A stretch of 64,000 nt of DNA from Phlebotomus papatasi. Its lineage: Eukaryota; Arthropoda; Insecta; Diptera; Psychodidae. Below, piece by piece: positions 20,643 through 32,525 of the stretch. Each line of letters begins with the position of its first letter. Position 1 is the stretch's first letter. The DNA lies in contig NC_077222.1 of the NCBI RefSeq assembly GCF_024763615.1, positions 97,063,417-97,127,416 on the forward strand, given 5' to 3'. The notes below the pieces were generated by a model. That model ran no database searches. It had not been told where the DNA came from and was given only the letters and a program-made list of their open reading frames with translations. The position numbers and the translations under genes are program-made.

Positions 20643-21600
20643 TAGGGGGAACTGGGGCAGTAGTAAACTGGGGTAGTTGTAAACACTGTGATTTTTTTTA
20701 TTAATTTTAAGACTCCAGAGGATAAAACCCATAAGCATTCATAGTTACCATTGGGATGTATGTCCACAGATGAATTAGTCAATAAAATCCTAATACTTTA
20801 AAAATAAAAATCATTTTTCCCGAAAATGTTGATATTTCGATTATTTTGGTCATTTGGATTTCCACCTGGAAATTAAAAACTGTGTAAAATAATCGAAATG
20901 TAGCAATACCAGTTCTTTCCTACATCTTTTAGAATTATATTAATGCATTTACTAGAGAAATTGAGATTCCCATTACTTTAAACGAATTAATAATTGGTCA
21001 GAAAACAGCATTTGGGGTAGATGTAAACAGGCAATTTCAATTTCACAAAATGAGTAGGTAAAAGAGCGGGAAAATGACCTTCATGCGAAATATCTATAAC
21101 TCATAGATTACGAAAAAAATTGGTGGCGCTGTGTTCAATAAAAAGTCACATGATGTCAAAATATGGGGAAAATCCATTGAAAAATGTCTTTGACTTGCAT
21201 GCTTTTAGTTTTTTTGCTATTTTAATTATTCTTTGTAAAAAGTGTCGTGATTTTTTTGAAAAATATACAGTCTTTATATATCTCTTAAGTAATTAAAATA
21301 ATCGAAAGTGGTGCAAAGTTAATTTCAAGGGTGGAAAAAAGGGTGTTTACATCCTCCCCAGAAAGTGTTTACTTCTACCCCAGGTATTTTGTGAAAAGAG
21401 AAAAATGCACGGTGACACAAATTTTATTTTTATAGAAAACTCAATTGTTTTCCAGCATCCGCATTACCTTCGATGTATTGCCTATACCCAAGGGTAAAAC
21501 ATTAGCTAAGAAAGGTTTTCCAAAAAAATACGGTGTCTTTGGAAAATCTCCTCAAATTCGCATCTATCGAAAATGGTTACATGTGCCCCAGTCTCCCCTA
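20643..21600. mobile_element. TAGGGG-type element D
   Basis: TAGGGGGAACTGGGGCAGTA at the left end and TGCCCCAGTCTCCCCTA at the right end are inverted. The phrase GGGGTAG...GTAAAC recurs near 20680, 21013 and 21350 (CTTCTACCCCAG), giving internal direct and inverted repeats of the subterminal sequence. Length 958 bp, no coding frame. Confidence 0.75.
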
Positions 21601-23900
21601 AGTTAAAACTTTTTCTAAGCTCTAAGGCAATCAGGCAATCTTTCCTCTAACTGAAAATTATCCCACATTATTGATCAGGATGCATGTGAATAAGTTAGTC
21701 CAGGATACCAAGATATCGTATATATCCCACTGTGAGTGAATGACAGTTAAACTTCCATTTATCTGCTTTGATATGAAGCGAAAGTGAAGGCAAGCTTAAC
21801 GTAATTTTAAAAAACGTAAATACTAGTTTACGATTTGTCATCAGCGGCCCCTATCTAAAAGCAAATTTAATTTAAAAATAAAATATATTAGATACGTTTT
21901 ATAATTAGCGAAATGAAATTGAATTCTATAGCAAAAACTGAATTATTTAGCAGCGAATAAAGGTATCTGAAATGTAAAATTATAATCTGTTTAATCTCTT
22001 TAAGTCTTTTAAAATTAGAATTAGTGCATTCGTTAATAAATCATTAATAGCTCTAAACTACAGAAAAAAACAGCGATTATCAAAATTTGTGCTTTGATTA
22101 CTTTTCGTTTTTAGAGAGAGCAATTATTAAACACATTAATATATTTTTCAGGATAAAAACTACAAAATTTTCAATTAAAGTTGAAAATTAATAAATATCA
22201 TAGCGCAATTAAAATTGATAAATAAAAAAATGTAATAATATATATTTGGTTTGAAAATGAAGCAATTGAAAAAAAAACCACTATTCATCCAAATATGTAA
22301 AAAAAATATTCATTCTCATTATTTGTATATTGATTTTCAATTTATTTCTTTTTCTGACCATACTCTCTAGAATATGTATTAAAAGCCATATTGCTGTAGA
22401 ATGAGGGATTTTGTCGTTTTTTTTTGCGTAGCCACATTGACACTTTCCAGAATGTTGATTGAGGTAAAAAAAAAGGCTATGACGATAAATGCCGCATTGT
22501 TTGTGTTTTTTATGATGATATGGGGCATTAAATTTTCATAATTATTCCCCGCAGTAAATACATGGACATTGGGGGTGGGAGTAATCAGTAGAGCTGTAGA
22601 GGGAGGACTGGTACTCCAAAATGTGCACTCAAAAATGCATTTAATTCTGAATAGAGAATGAACATCCGGGTGCTTGGCTGAAAAGTGAGGTGAATTACAT
22701 CGTAAATTGAAGGCAACTTTCTGTCCATCAAAATGTAACAAACTCCCAAAGAACCACAATGGCCACAAACAGAAGCTTCTTACATATTTATTATGTTATA
22801 CACTTCACAAGTAGACAACAGGAGTTTGGTGTACTGGAAGGGTGCTTGGGGGATGAGAGTTACTCCCTGGAAACTTTGATGAAGCTCAAGTGGATGGAAA
22901 GGGTCTTCTTCTCTAATTTCCGGTCTCGACTGGGTAATTATGAAATCACAAGTCCATTCTCTCAGGCATTTTGAATGATCCTCTCAACACTATAGCTTTT
23001 GGGGAAAGGCGAGATTGTGGTATGAGGAAATTAATTGGATTTTTTTCCACCAGCAAACTGACGAAAATTGAGCAAACAAGAGGGCTAAAATTGTATATCA
23101 TGGCTCTTGTACAGTCCGCCATTATCTCGGTAACTTCTTAGAGACATTGTAGAAGACTAAACTCCATGGTATAGCCTGCAATTTTTATCCATGCCCACTC
23201 TCGTGTTTTTTTTGGATCTCTGTTGTGGATTTGTGAGATTGCCAGCCCATATAAATATACCGTGATCAGTTGATGAGGTTCAAACAACAGCAATTTATTT
23301 TGCATGTACACAATCCACTATCCAATGCAGAAATGTTTACCACTGGCACACAAGCTGCATTAAATTTCAGCAGATGTCAGATTTTCCAGTTTAACGAACA
23401 ATTAAAAATTGAAAGGGTTCCTCGGCCTCCACAGCCTCACACCCGCAGAGTACTTTATTTGCCCCGAATTGCTACACTCGCCCCAACTTCATTTATGTGC
23501 ATTATTTGTAGCGTCTGCATATGAAAATATATGCACAGCCACTGTTTATTGCCCAACTGATTGCAAAACCATTTGCAGATATTCAACACTGTATATATTT
23601 AACATTAAAACAAATACCAATTTCAACCCTAATATTTATATGATGCTACTAACAAAAACATATAGACCTGTACCATGGGAATTTCCATACTAAAATCCAT
23701 TAATTTTTTCCTTTTTTTGTCGAACTGTCGAAGGGGTTACTTAATTGAGTTCCTAAGGGTATTTCAAGAAGAAAAATTAAATTTTGAAATTCAAAATTTC
23801 TATACCTAAAATTAATCGGAATTGGATAATAGATGGCGCAAATGAAAGTTCTCATAAAATACTAAACTCTTCAGAACATCAGAATTTCATGCAATAATCG
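21601..23900. other. Unique region without a supported gene
   Basis: Short frames on both strands at 22379-22974 and 23270-23693 overlap and show no domain. The segment 22540-23520 is less AT-rich than its surroundings and repeat-free, so it could hold conserved noncoding sequence or a short exon that I cannot identify. Confidence 0.35.
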
Positions 23901-23902
23901 CT

Positions 23903-24435
23903 ACGGGGTAGGGCAAATAAAATACTAGATCTTCATACAAGATCTTCTGAAAATCGAGAAGACATTCGAAGATCGGTTTCGAAATGTTGCACCTAATTTT
24001 TTCGAATTTCGAAATGATTTGCATGTCAATATTTGTCAACCTACTACTTTGTCGTGGGAAGAAATCAAATCTACGAGCCTCGTGAAATTCCAGGCCTTTT
24101 ACTAAATTACACTTATAGTATTACTACACAATTGTACGCGAAATTTTAGAATAAAAATTCGAAATTTTGTTGGAAATTTTTCGAACATCAACCACATCTT
24201 GTGCAAATAACAACCTATAAAATTTTTAGTCGAAACACTTTTAGAGAATCACACTTTGGATGTGAGCATACGGGACACTAATAAGCTGAAGTTTTTACAG
24301 GTACCTTTTATGTAGCTGTAAAAAGAGCTTAGAGTAGCAACTTGAGGTAACTTAACGTAACCTTTGTGTTGGTTCTCACCTTTCCCGTTTTAGTACAAAA
24401 AACATTATTTTTTCAAGTTAAGGGAAGAGGATGGA
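23903..24435. repeat. Possible diverged relative of element H, left part
   Basis: GGGGTAGGGCAAATAAAATA followed by TTCGAAG/TTCGAAA-rich sequence. GCAAATAACAACCTA and TTTTAGAGAATCACACTTTGG resemble GCAAATAGAGTTCCA and TATTGGAGAATCAAAATC in 60270-60325. Weak similarity by eye only. Confidence 0.35.
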
Positions 24436-25303
24436 TCCCAGTCAAATCCCGAACATCAAAATCCCGAAACCCAAAATTCCAAAAGTCAAAATTCCAAATA
24501 GGCTAAAATCCTGAAAGCTAAAATCCCGAAAACTGAAATCCTAAAAACCAAACTGCCGAATGCCAAAATACCGGAATCCGAAATCCCGAAAGCCGAAATC
24601 CCGAATTCTTAAAAATTGCACGACTGAACCTGCACCCGCGTTAGCTGGAGACAAAGGGATATTTTCTGTTTTTTTGGGATTTTGGCTTTCGGGATCTTGA
24701 TCCATTGACTCCGTTCAGTAATAACTTTTCGAAGAAACAAAGCCACTCCAAAACTAAGCCAAACCTATTCTACCTAATCTAACGGAAGCCAGAAGTGTAA
24801 GTTCACGTACTCACCGTTATAGCGCTGATTTTTTGTTCTGCCATTTCGAAGTTCGGTATTCTTGACACTTCGTTTGCTGCAAAAAGAGAGTTTTTGTGTA
24901 TTTTGTGGAACTTCAGGATAGCAGAACGTTTGAACTGCAATTTCAGTAAAATAAATGTCATTTTGATAAACTAACTTACTTTTGCGTAACTGGGTTTAAA
25001 CGTTCAAATTTCCAACAGACTTTTAAGTAAGTCCTCTCTGATATACCTTCGAATCGGTGCAGGAAAAACCTCAACCGGAGAGAACTCTCAAATCGGGAAG
25101 GTTATTACTGAACGAGAGGATTCATTATTTTGGCTTTCAGGATTTTGGCTTTCTAGGATTTTTACTTTTCGGATTTGGGCTTTTTTAGATTTTGACTTTC
25201 AAGATTTTGACAAATTCGGGGTTTTAGATTTTAACTTTTCGTGATTTTGATTTTCGAGATTTTGGCTCTCGGAATTTTGGATTTCATGATTTCAATCCGT
25301 TTA
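24436..25303. mobile_element. Foldback element with inverted minisatellite arms
   Basis: The left arm (24436-24606) is a minisatellite of about 15-bp units, variants of AAAATCCCGAAAGCC. The right arm (about 25125-25303) is the same unit on the other strand, variants of GGATTTTGGCTTTC. A short reversed piece also sits at 24674-24705. Between the arms, 24712-25116 is itself bounded by GTTCAGTAATAACTT and AAGGTTATTACTGAAC, and matches the reverse complement of parts of 59628-60482. GGATCCCAGTCAAATCCC and GATTTCAATCC lie at the outer edges. Confidence 0.65.
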
Positions 25304-25849
25304 AGAATTTATTGACATTATCGTAGTTATACGATCAAAAACGTGTAAAATTAATATTCTCTCTATTAAAATTTAAGAAAAATAGGTTCAAATCAAAGTA
25401 TTTTGTGGAAAAAAATAAATAAAAAATATATATAGAAGTATTTTGCAGAGAAAAAAATAATTAAACCAATACACAAAAAAAATTTGAGTTCTGCAAAGTG
25501 ACCTTATGGTAATGGTACGCACTGTACTATTGGAGTACAAGTGAGGACTTACGTGAATAACTTTTAAATCCCAAATAAAGTCTAAATCGAATAGAATCGA
25601 TTTTATAAACCGATATTTTTTTCTTAATTTTAATTGAATATTACTTGCAATTACTTGCGTATTATTTTGTTTGAAAAATCTTTTAATAGTTTATAATTAA
25701 ATTTAAGTCGATTGTGAACTGGTAAATATGGTAGAGCGCAGAAAACTTTGCGAAATGCTCGTATTCGTAGATATGATGCTGTTCCTTATAAGGTGGATCA
25801 CTAAATAGCCTAAATGGCTTTGTCGTACACTACAATTTTCATAATAGTA
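25304..25849. other. No gene seen
   Basis: AT-rich unique DNA between the foldback element and the next MITE. Confidence 0.4.
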
Positions 25850-26009
25850 CACTGGTAAAAATAAAAGGATCAAATTGATCCTTTTGCAAAGGATGGATCA
25901 AATTCACATGTTCTATTATACTAAATGTGCATTCAGAGTTTGAAATTTGATCCATCCTTTGCAAAAGGATTAAATTTGGATCAATTTGATCCTTTTATTT
26001 TTACTAGTT
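25850..26009. mobile_element. Palindromic MITE with GATCAAATTGATCC arms
   Basis: Left end ACTGGTAAAAATAAAAGG, right end CCTTTTATTTTTACTAGT; subterminal GATCAAATTGATCC is itself palindromic and occurs in both arms, as does GCAAAGGATGGATCAAATT / AATTTGATCCATCC. 160 bp, noncoding; the arms pair over about 60 bp each. Confidence 0.8.
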
Positions 26010-27329
26010 TATCCGAAAATCACGAGTGTAAGCGTTCTGCAAAGTTCCAATATTGTTCAATTTATTATTTTAAACATTATTTTCTTAAACAATTGTATAA
26101 TAATTACGCTTACATCATACCCAGTTTTCAGTTTGCAAAAGCTAAAAAACATCCAATATACGCTTGATAAGTTTTATTTTAAAACAACGTCTAATAAAAT
26201 CTGAAAACATCTTTCAAATAAAGTTTTATTAATGTTCATTATATATTAAAAAAATAATTTAGGGCCTTTCAAGATTTTAAATCATTTAAATAAAGTCACT
26301 TTTCTCTTTTAATTTAAATTCACAGAGAAAAAATGAATTGTAAACCAGGGAATGATAAAAATTAAAAAGTAAAAATATTACTTTTATTATCTTAATAAAA
26401 TGCAACTCCAACAAAGACGTATTCAATTTACTTCCTGTTACTACATAAGTGTTTAAAATACAATATCCCTTATCTTCGGCAAGGGCTATGTCGGTCGTCC
26501 TGCAAATGTGGGATGCGGTAAGGTGTTCTGTATAGATGCGGTCACAGTAAATGGAGGCGCCTGGTTAAAATGGTGTATCCAATGTGGTATTCCTCTTGTA
26601 CATTTTTCAATTACCACGTTCAACACGGTGGCATCATGTAAACTTCCCACACACATAAACTCTCCATTCCCTCCTCAGTCCTCAGCACGAAGAAGGTGTA
26701 TCGCCGACAACTACCTCCGTTCAAAATGATTTATATTGTGCAGACGCGCCCCCCGCCCGCGATTTTTCTCTGCGCCCCCAGACACTCAAAATAGCATTTC
26801 ACAGGGCAGTCCTCCTGTGTCCTGTTCCTGGACGAGCTTGGGCACAAGGAGCACAATGCAATACGATCATAGCCCTAACATGGATGGAGGTCTTATCTGT
26901 AATTTTCACGCGAAGTGAAACGGAAAAATAATGCCTCGGGATACAGCAGTTCTTGCTATTTGGGAAAAATTCTTGCTGAAATACTATTATTTTTTTTCCA
27001 CACGACACTGCAACACAACATTTTCCCCAACACTCATCCTTCCCATATGTATGATTGTTTATGACCTTTATCTCACGTTTTTCCCCAACAAGGTTTATGG
27101 TAAGATATTTATTATATCTGTTATTCATACAAATTCTTATGGTTGTTCTTTTTTTCTCTCTCTTCATGTGCGAAATACACGAAAACTGAAAGAATTTTCT
27201 TATGTGGATTTTCGAGAAAATGCATTGAATGGTTTTATCACTGCTTTAACTCTACCAAGAGAGCTATATAATCCCTCAATGTTTTCACATTCCAAAATTT
27301 CCACATGGCTTATAAGAAATGATGGCACG
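26010..27329. other. Unique region without a supported gene
   Basis: A 155-codon plus frame (26931-27398) overlaps a 122-codon minus frame and runs into a repeat end; no domain was recognised in either. 26480-27000 is GC-richer and repeat-free, so a regulatory or short-exon role is possible but unproven. Confidence 0.35.
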
Positions 27330-28115
27330 GTGTTTGTCCTTTGGTCTGCCTGGCCGCCATCATACCTAGACGTCAAACAGTTAGAGACAGCGACTTGAGA
27401 CCAACGGGGAACCTTAATTTTTACCTTAATGACCCTAATTTTTACCTCATTTCTTTCTTTTTGTTTTCTAAAACCACTATATCTTCTTTGAATTTCTCAA
27501 AAACGAGTTGTGAATTTTTTTGAGAGATATGTTTTATGAAAACTAATAGCGGTTTTTCAAGGTCAATGTGGTTAAAAGGTTCTAGAGAGCCTATTTCTCA
27601 ACCAAATGAGTTCAAATTTGAGTTCGTTGAAAAGGTCTTCACTGAGAGAAATCCGAAAAAGTCAAAATAACATTCCGGAAATGTTAATTTTACCCTGCTG
27701 TATCGATCCGAAAACTGTGTAAATATTACCCTTTTTAGGTGTATTATGGGTTAAAGTTGCCCTTCTTTCATGAAGATTTTACCCTTAAAAGTGTAAAATT
27801 ATCATTAAAAAATGTTGAAATATTTTTACACCCAAAAAATGTTAAAGTTATGACGAAAAAAGTTAATCGCAGCCTCTTTTTTGTCTCAGTGTTGAAATCT
27901 TTTACAAGTTTGAACCGGTTTCAATCTATTGCGAATCCGTTGTGAATCGGTGAACCGATGACTCATGTTTATGCAAAATTCGATCATATATTGCTTCTAA
28001 ATTTTTTGGGCGATTTATTGGAAGAATTTTAAATCAGTTGAGACCTCTTGTGAACGGTAAACTTAAAAATAAATTGCGTGGTAAAAACAAGCTTGCGAAA
28101 TTATTGAACTTCTGA
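27330..28115 (-). repeat. Interspersed repeat family B, copy 1 (reversed), interrupted by a MITE
   Basis: Reverse complement of the family B layout. Its right end CTCTAACTGTTTGACGTCTAGG is at 27362-27385 in reverse, the CGGTTTTTCAAGGTC block follows, and the GATTTGAACCGGTTTC/ATTGCG block is at 27908-28020. Between them lies MITE L copy 2 (27640-27892). Confidence 0.55.
27640..27892 (+). mobile_element. Mariner-type MITE, family L, copy 2
   Basis: CACTGAGAGAAATCCGAAAA to TTTTTTGTCTCAGTG, with the internal ACATTCCGGAAATGTT and TTTTTACACCCAAAAAATG blocks. It is inserted into repeat family B. Confidence 0.85.
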
Positions 28116-28248
28116 GTCTGAGCACCATGTTTTTACCCTTGAATGAGACCTTCATTTTTTCAAAGGATTGTGTTAGAATGAATCGAAAGCTTCTTGAATA
28201 AGATTATTTTGCCTCCTAGGAATCAGTTTTTCAATTTCAAATAGTTCA

Positions 28249-28275
28249 TAGGGGAAGGTGGAGCAGTTTAAGGCA
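28249..28275 (+). repeat. Lone TAGGGG-type element end
   Basis: TAGGGGAAGGTGGAGCAGTT resembles the ends of the TAGGGG group; no matching right end was found nearby. Confidence 0.4.
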
Positions 28276-28419
28276 TGCACCATTTTCGAAAATATTAGGT
28301 TTTAAGGTAATTTTGTGGATGAGACTTTTCGACTTTTTAGACTGAATCTTGAACTAGCAACATTTGTAAGACGTAGGCTTCTATTCAAATTTAACAATTT
28401 ATTGAACTCGCAAGAGTGG

Positions 28420-29000
28420 AACGCCACCTACTTGGCTTCTCTAAAAACACTTCCACCGGAGTGATATTTGGTCTCATTGCGCAAAGTTACCATCTCAGGT
28501 GGACTCAATGACGATCGGTTCCTTCGTCTATCAGAGGTGGAATTCTCAACGACTGCATCACGAATTTGCTGCCGATCAGGCGGCGATAAAAGGGGATCAA
28601 AGAAGAATCACTTATGGCCCCTAGACAAAATGTCGTAGCGGCGTGAATGACATACTCTCCCATTGGGTCCCCGACGGTATAGTTTTATATTAGACAGCAG
28701 TGGGTTCTCTTTCTGTTGGTACTATGCCACAGTTTTCCTGAAGATGTGACGGTGATGTTTACCGTATCAGGAAAAGGTTTACTTAGGCTGAAATCTTCAG
28801 AAGAAGCATAGCGTTTTTTTCGTGCGGACAAGGGACTCGTATAAGATTCCTCAGGATATTGAAAGCCACTCAAAGAAGAAGGTAGAGGAGCATAGGTTCA
28901 CCTGGTGTTCGTTTTTACCGCTCCCTTCTATATTTCTTGTAAAGAGCGATGCTTATCTTGGTTAGGCAAAGAGGACAACATCCTTTCTTTCTTCCTGCGT
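28420..29000 (-). pseudogene. Possible degenerate coding remnant, unknown
   Basis: On the minus strand this GC-richer stretch gives protein-like pieces in different frames: SGFQYPEESYTSPLSARKK and on to 28685, and further left RDAVVENSTSDRRRNRSSLS followed by PPEMVTLRNE. Stops and frame changes separate them. It lies upstream of the hammerhead-like motif at 29368, which would fit an old retroelement, but I recognise no enzyme motif. It might equally be an unknown gene's decayed exons. Confidence 0.3.
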
Positions 29001-29357
29001 TGTCGAGAAGGGGGAAATACCTCAAACATTTCTTGAGAGATGTATGCTAATTCTATCAGTCAGTAATTGAGAAATTGAGTATTTAGAGATGCTCCACATT
29101 CACATGCACAAACCACACACGGTCAACAGAAAAACTGATACAGAGGGGATCAACACCATCTACACCTCACTTACAACGAGTAGAAATGAGACAGCAACAA
29201 ACTAATACAACAAGGGAAGATGGATTTCTCATAGCTGCGATGAAAATTGATCTCAAAGGGGAGTTTCCTGTACGTGATTTTCCTTGCCATATTCGATGTA
29301 AGAAAATTCACAAAAATATTTTTGATGGAAATGTTGTCTAAAAGAATTGTTTAATTG

Positions 29358-29414
29358 AATTTTAGACCTGATGAAGAGCACATCAATCCTCGAAACGTCG
29401 TAGAGAATAAAATT
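29358..29414 (+). ncRNA. Hammerhead-ribozyme-like motif
   Basis: CTGATGA (29368-29374), then A, GAG...CTC as a short stem II, GAAAC (29392-29396), GTC, then GTA (29400-29402) as the cleavage triplet position. AATTTTA upstream (29358-29364) can pair with TAAAATT downstream (29408-29414) as an outer stem I, but the bases next to the core do not pair fully. The layout matches the hammerhead consensus CUGANGA-II-GAAA-III-UH. Activity is not shown. Similar motifs: 8570, 14151, 40053. Confidence 0.35.
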
Positions 29415-31334
29415 ATGAAAATCAAGAAACACTGAACCGGAAACACTGAATCGTAAACACTGAACCGTCTATTTCCTGCTATATTCCGTCAAACTGAAAT
29501 TCAAGTGAATCAAGAGTTTCAAGTAACAGAAATTAATCATGCAAAGAAATGAAAAGGATCTTATGATCTGATATTTTTCTGTAGAACATCTTAATTTTGT
29601 ATAACTACCACTAGGGATATTACGATCCAAAAATTTGATTTTCGAAATTTTGTTATTCATGCATAAATTTGGAATTTCTATTTAAAAAATTTTTTATAGA
29701 GTTTACAAAATATTGAAACCTTTTCGCTTTTAATTCTCTGCAAAATTTTTCACTTTTTCCATAATTTTAATAAGACTTATGGTTGTGTCTCATTAAAAAG
29801 GAGACTTTTATATTATGAGTTGAAATGAATTTTAATTAAAAGTTAGCTTTTACATCACCTTTTAATACGATTGTGCTGATCATCCAACTTTTTTTGTGAG
29901 CAAAAAAGCAGTTCAAATAAATTGCAGAACGAGACAGAATTTCCAATGAAGCAAATTGTACAACATTATGTGGCGATGTCGGTGGAGTATTTCTCTTTTT
30001 ATGCCTTTTTATTTCAACCACAATCTCTAAAGTGGTGAGAGAAAGTTCTATACATGAAGACAAGAGGGTTGATGGAACAAGGGAGAGCTATCCTAGGTGG
30101 GTGAATGGGGTGTGCTTGAGACATATCCACACAAGAGACGAGAAAAAAGCCTCTGGCAAATAGACTGATTTTCTATTGTTGTCAAGGGTGAACTTTTCCA
30201 TCATTACGTGTCAGTAAAAGTGACGATGGTGGAACGAAGGTCACCACCCTGCAGGGTCAATGTCGTCAATTGCGAAAAGTTAACCTCATACCCTCAGCAG
30301 TTTTTTCCCATGGGAGCTTCAGTACAATCACATTCAATAAAAATCTCTCGCGCGCAAAAAAAAATCTCCTCATCTATCCACAAGCGTTGGAGATTTATTG
30401 ATTGAGCACACAATTTATTATTTTTCTACTGATACCTCACAGAGATTTTCCCACTAAATCATGACATGATGATGATAAAAAGGGAACAATATGGTCAGAG
30501 ATATTCATGTGAAGCATCACCCTCGCGATCGTGATTTATTTTTCATGAAATGCCAAAAGGATAGCCATTACCATCCGAGAGGAAAATTCCAAACAGTAAA
30601 TTCTCACGGAACTCCAACACTGAATTGAACATCTAGATCTATTGCTGGAACTTTGCAAATTCTAGAAAGCAAAACAGTGTCAAAGTTTTATCACAACTTT
30701 AAAAATAAGGGCTCTTTCATGATCAAGACATAAAAAACTTCTATACTATAATAAGAAAAGAATAAATTAAAAAGGTGTGGTAATGCATCTCAGTTTCGCA
30801 GTATTCCCAAAATCCTTATGCCTTCAATTAAGTCATACGTAACTGGCATCGTCTTAGAAAACTGGAGCACATCCTACAGTAACTAGCTTTTAAAAAAAAA
30901 CATCCATCACTAACTTTTAAAGGATAAATTTTTAATGTTAGGTTTTGTTACAAAAAAAGTTTTTGGCACCTTGTTTTTGACCCTATCACCCTTAAAGGCT
31001 TAAAGTAAAAAGAAACTGAAGAGTTACAAGAACTCTATTGCCACGTTGTTTTAACTTGACGGATATCGATGTTCTGTCGATATTTCGATGAAAAATTTCA
31101 TCTTCATAGAAATAAATATGTTAATTTTTTTCGAATTCAGAATATACTTTAGTCAAGATGATATGATTTATATGATTATATGTAAATAGGATAATAAATT
31201 TATATGAGTATCAACTAGAAATACCTAAAAATATTTCGTGACGATGTGTGAATCATTTAAGTCGTATGAGAGTACTTCACTATATGAGGACATTGATTTT
31301 AAAGTAAAAAAAAAGAAATAATTCAAGTTTAAAG
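29415..31334. other. No gene seen
   Basis: Unique AT-rich DNA with short chance frames on both strands; 29970-30620 is somewhat GC-richer and repeat-free. No signal was strong enough to call. Confidence 0.4.
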
Positions 31335-32525
31335 AAGAGGCGAAGCCTTCCAGACATAAGTACTTCATGCAGTGCTCGAACTTGTGGTTTAGATGCTATA
31401 CCTCAAAAGTAGTTTCTTTACCGGTACTCAACAGATTTGAACCGATTCATAAATCACTCAAAATACACCGTAATATAATTGATTTTCGGATAAAAATCAT
31501 CAATCGGTTATGAATCTTTTTAGACTTGTTAAGGGGGTTTCCCGAATTACAAGGTCAAAGGAAATCAATACTTTTTTATTGCTTAAATCGTTAGATAAAC
31601 TATCTAAGAATACACCAACAAAATTTCAGAACTCTATTCGAAGTATTTTCGAAGATAGAGAGACGAAAGCAAAGGAGCGCGTAGCAGTTTTGAAAGCGCC
31701 TGGACGAACATACAAAACTTTTAAGCTCGTTTTCTCCACTTCTCAAAAGACTTATGGACCGATTGAAACGCAATGCTCTTCTAGTTGAACCTAAATGATT
31801 TCAGAAAATCTCTTGTTTCTATTTTTTACAGCATGCTAAAGTCAGAATTTTATCCGAAAACCCTATTTTTTTAAAACCTGCGAAAAAGGTCCAACTTTAT
31901 GATTTTCTTCAGTTTTTCTTGGTTTAACTATGAAATAAACTTATGAATTTTGAAAATTAATTTGGTTTTGTTTTCAGACAAAAATTGTAAGCTGCAGATT
32001 TCCTGCCAATTAGGGACGAATGCGCTCTAATAAATTACTCATTTATTGGAATGTAGTTTAACCATTATTTCTAATATAATTACGCTAAGCCGTCTCTCGG
32101 CTAATCCTCATGTCCGTCAAGGCCCTAAGAATTCCAAGACCATTCCAACAAGTCCAAACGTGACTCCACTCTGTTGATAAATGCGCTCTTTAGAGACTTT
32201 TTAACATTTGAACTTGAAAAACCATTATTAGGTATGATTGTAGGGTATTTGCGTATAGGGACTAAAAGTTCGCCTGGATGGTTTTTATAAAACTTATTTT
32301 AAAACTGATGAAAATCGAACAACGCATTTTTGAGGAATCCTAAAAAACATGGTTTTTGTTGTGGAATGGGGGGAGGGAAAATAAGGAAAATGTTAATGGT
32401 TGCAGTGTCGATTTATGGGGGACGGGGTTTCCAAAAGTCCCAAGACTCTATCTCTAACCGATATTTCTTTAGGCGTGGTAAAGGCCGGACACACAGACCC
32501 ATAGACGCACAGACGGATGGTAAGA
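31335..32525 (+). repeat. Interspersed repeat family B, copy 2
   Basis: Shares blocks with the other copies: GATGCTATACCTCAAAAGTA, GATTTGAACCGATTCATAAA, CACTCAAAATAC, and a right end of ATCTCTAACCGATATTTC...GGCGTGGTAAAGGCCGGACA followed by CAGAC/GGAC-rich sequence. Contains a truncated M-family MITE at 32049-32127. Confidence 0.6.
32049..32127. mobile_element. Truncated M-family MITE
   Basis: GAATGTAGTTTAACCATTAT ... CGTCTCTCGGCTAATCCTCA ... GTCCGTCAAGGCCCTA, matching the right two thirds of 34914-35040. The left end is missing. Confidence 0.65.

Noticed and set aside
22379..22974. 129-codon minus and 71-codon plus frames
   Set aside because: They lie head to head, barely overlapping, in repeat-free DNA, show no domain and have no splice support.
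24436..24606. CRISPR-like array
   Set aside because: Units are about 15 bp, contiguous and without spacers; it is a minisatellite in eukaryotic DNA.
26931..27398. 155-codon plus-strand frame
   Set aside because: No domain, overlaps a 122-codon frame on the other strand, and its end lies in repeat family B.
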